Source: Notospermus geniculatus (Eukaryota > Nemertea > Pilidiophora > Heteronemertea > Lineidae). Taken from it: DNA of 64,000 nucleotides. The translations under genes were made by a program, and so were the position numbers. The first letter of the stretch is position 1; each line of letters opens with the position of its first letter. Positions 62,156-64,000 of this stretch are shown piece after piece. The stretch lies in assembly GCA_002633025.1 (NCBI GenBank), contig NMRB01000930.1, positions 22,271 to 86,270 of the forward strand. Reading direction: 5' to 3'. Under the pieces are notes generated by a model, which was given only the letters and a program-made list of their open reading frames with translations, was not told the DNA's origin and made no database searches.

Positions 62156-62530
62156 CCTATGGATTCATGAACTAGATTGGTTCCCCTCCCTGCCGCTCCA
62201 TTCTCGTAACGCTACTGTCCGTTCGGTAACCTGACATTCTATCAAGTGGTTCGAGTTACCACCCCACTCCATGCAGGTTAATCAGAAAGTCGCAGGTTAG
62301 TTTCGTATTTAATAAAAATATATTAATTCGACTATTTTCCCCACGTATATCAATCCTATAGCGACAGACCATCATTTTCCGATTTATGAAGGTCACCTGT
62401 ATGTATCTGAGATGAATTATTTTTGCGATTATAGCCTGGTGATGTAGATGTCTAGTGGTTCGTTCTTCACCCTGGAAATGTCGATCATGGTGTGAGCAGG
62501 TGAGTGGAGTGGAACAAGGTTAAAAACAAG
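62156..62530 (+). promoter_or_regulatory. 5' flank of the CNNM gene
   Basis: Should contain the promoter and 5' UTR of the gene starting at 62,531. No TATA box stands out. The start codon lies in AACAAGATGGCAG, a Kozak-like and YY1-like context. Confidence 0.35.
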
Positions 62531-63971
62531 ATGGCAGAATGCAGGGGGAGTTATTTTTTACTCCTCATCAGTCTCCTTGTTTTCTCGCGTCTGATTCATG
62601 CTAGTCAATTAAATTCAGTGCCAGTTGTTAGTGGCATACGGGCTGATGATTCAGAGGATTCGAAAAATTTGAATGGCGTTCTAGAAATAACTGCGGGGCG
62701 CTCAACAAAGCTGAGACTCTTCGGATCCAACCTCGGTCCAGGCACGAGAGTGGCATTCACGACCAATCCAGGAAATGTCACTGCAGATTGTACACACCTC
62801 CGCAGATCGGAAACATTTTCGGTCATTGAGAGTGACACCGATGGAACAACTGCTCTTCTTCAGGTCAACCTCCAGGAGCTTCGTGACGATGAAGAGTTTT
62901 ATTTCATTTGTGTCCAGATTCCAGAGGGCGCTATCCTTCCTCTTGCGGGATCGGCCGGACAAGGGCAAGGGACCAGTCGTCCGGTGACATCAGCAACTGG
63001 GGGTACCGGTAGTGTTGATGGTTTGGATAAAGTTGCGGTGACAAGGTTTACCCACCAGGGAATGGAGAAATGGGTTAAATTCAAAACGGTGCCCCCGGTC
63101 AAGAAGACGTCGTTGATGCCAATATGGCTACAAATAAGCTTGATCGGTGTCTTGTTGGTTTTGTCAGGCTTATTTTCTGGGTTGAATTTAGGCTTAATGG
63201 CTCTAGACAAGACAGAATTGAAATTGATAGAACGTTGTGGAAAGGACAATGAAAAGCGATATGCAAAGGTTATCGCACCATTACGTAAACGTGGCAATTT
63301 CCTGTTGTGCTCATTATTACTTGGAAATGTATTGGTTAACAATACTATGACGATATTGTTGGATGATTTGACTAGTGGCATCATCGCTGTTGTTGGCGCA
63401 ACACTAGGTATTGTGATTTTTGGAGAAATTGTTCCCCAGAGCATTTGCTCAAGACATGGTCTTGCTGTGGGCGCGAAAACGATATGGGTGACCAAACTGT
63501 TCATGCTGTTAACATTCCCGCTGTCATTTCCAATTAGTAAACTTCTTGATTGCATTCTTGGTGAAGAGATTGGTCAAGTGTATAATCGTGAAAAATTAAT
63601 GGAACTTATCAAGGTCTCCAGTAATGACTTGGAGAAGGGAGAGATTGATATCATATCTGGTGCCATGGAGTTCAGTAAAAAGACAGTGAAAGATGTCATG
63701 ACTCACTTGGATGATGCTTATATGATCTCAAATGATGCTGTCTTAGATTTTGAAACAATGTCTGAAATTATGAAGAGAGGTTATTCCCGGATACCAGTCT
63801 TCAATGAGAAGCGTAGCAATATAATCGCTCTCTTGAACATCAAGGATTTGGCGTTCGTCGATCCCGATGACAGGACACCACTCAAAGCGATCTGTCAGTT
63901 TTACAACCATCCTATCAGTTATGTTTATGAAGATGATAAACTGGACGACATGTTGGCTGAATTCAAAAAAG
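62531..63971 (+). CDS. CNNM/ACDP (cyclin-M) magnesium transporter, first coding exon
   Basis: ATG at 62,531 opens 480 codons to a donor AAAAAAG|GTAAGG at 63,971 (phase 1). The rest lies outside the window. Residues 1-24 ([18 protein letters not shown]) are a signal peptide. Residues 25-190 are the extracellular N-terminal domain, with two cysteines and a Gly-rich [12 protein letters not shown] linker. From 196 the CNNM/DUF21 membrane domain begins ([20 protein letters not shown] then [12 protein letters not shown]). It continues with [40 protein letters not shown] and [14 protein letters not shown]. The acidic helix ([20 protein letters not shown]) and the first CBS repeat ([12 protein letters not shown] at about 389, [20 protein letters not shown]) follow. 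All are hallmarks of CNNM1-4, basolateral Mg2+ efflux/homeostasis proteins. Coding most of the protein in one exon matches vertebrate CNNM genes. I cannot say which paralogue it represents. Confidence 0.95.
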
Positions 63972-64000
63972 GTAAGGATGGCTCTGGCATGTCTGGTATT

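Overview
The window looks like draft scaffold from a marine invertebrate, most likely a lancelet, hemichordate, echinoderm or mollusc. I cannot settle which. The evidence is animal-type genes with phase-matched GT/AG introns, runs of N, very many small foldback DNA elements, and a recurrent ACATGTAGGCCTA simple motif. Genes are sparse in the first 31 kb and dense in the last half.

Layout. 1-31 kb is mostly mobile-element sediment: a LINE reverse-transcriptase scrap (1.4-1.7 kb), several families of inverted-repeat MITEs, a 0.8-kb element with a filled and an empty site both present, and two copies of a 305-bp foldback with target-site duplications. Set in this are an IAP-like BIR-UBA open frame (2.8-3.5 kb, minus), the last two exons of an Arg/Ser-rich protein gene (10.2-11.3 kb, minus) and a GPCR remnant (26.6-27.0 kb). 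32.1-33.8 kb is an intact arylsulfatase B/I/J-type gene in one coding exon, predicted to be a type II membrane protein. 35.3-35.4 kb looks like the first exon of an ethanolamine kinase on the minus strand, with a one-base homopolymer slip.

37.3-59.0 kb is the main discovery candidate: one very large plus-strand gene of about 47 recognisable exons and roughly 3,260 residues. It opens like a divergent Notch ligand (MNNL-like region, DSL domain). An unrecognised domain follows, then a long exon with a second DSL-like unit and nine complete EGF repeats. After that come about 20 copies of a roughly 110-residue module I do not recognise, a transmembrane exon and a charged tail with internal repeats. 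Almost every module is encoded by a short exon plus a long exon with phases 1-2-1. I checked the lengths of all these exons and only one breaks the rule. Six modules (about 4 kb) are duplicated in tandem, and a palindromic GGTTCTTT array sits at the junction. A second, 1-kb tandem duplication has its breakpoint inside an exon.

59.4-62.2 kb is a tandem array of about 635-bp units, each carrying a 225-bp exon-like segment of which only the first is undamaged. 62.5 kb to the end is the long first coding exon of a CNNM/ACDP (cyclin-M) magnesium transporter gene, which runs off the window.

The genes do not form a pathway. The main biological theme is growth of one cell-surface receptor-like gene by symmetric exon duplication, in a region heavily rewritten by small foldback elements.
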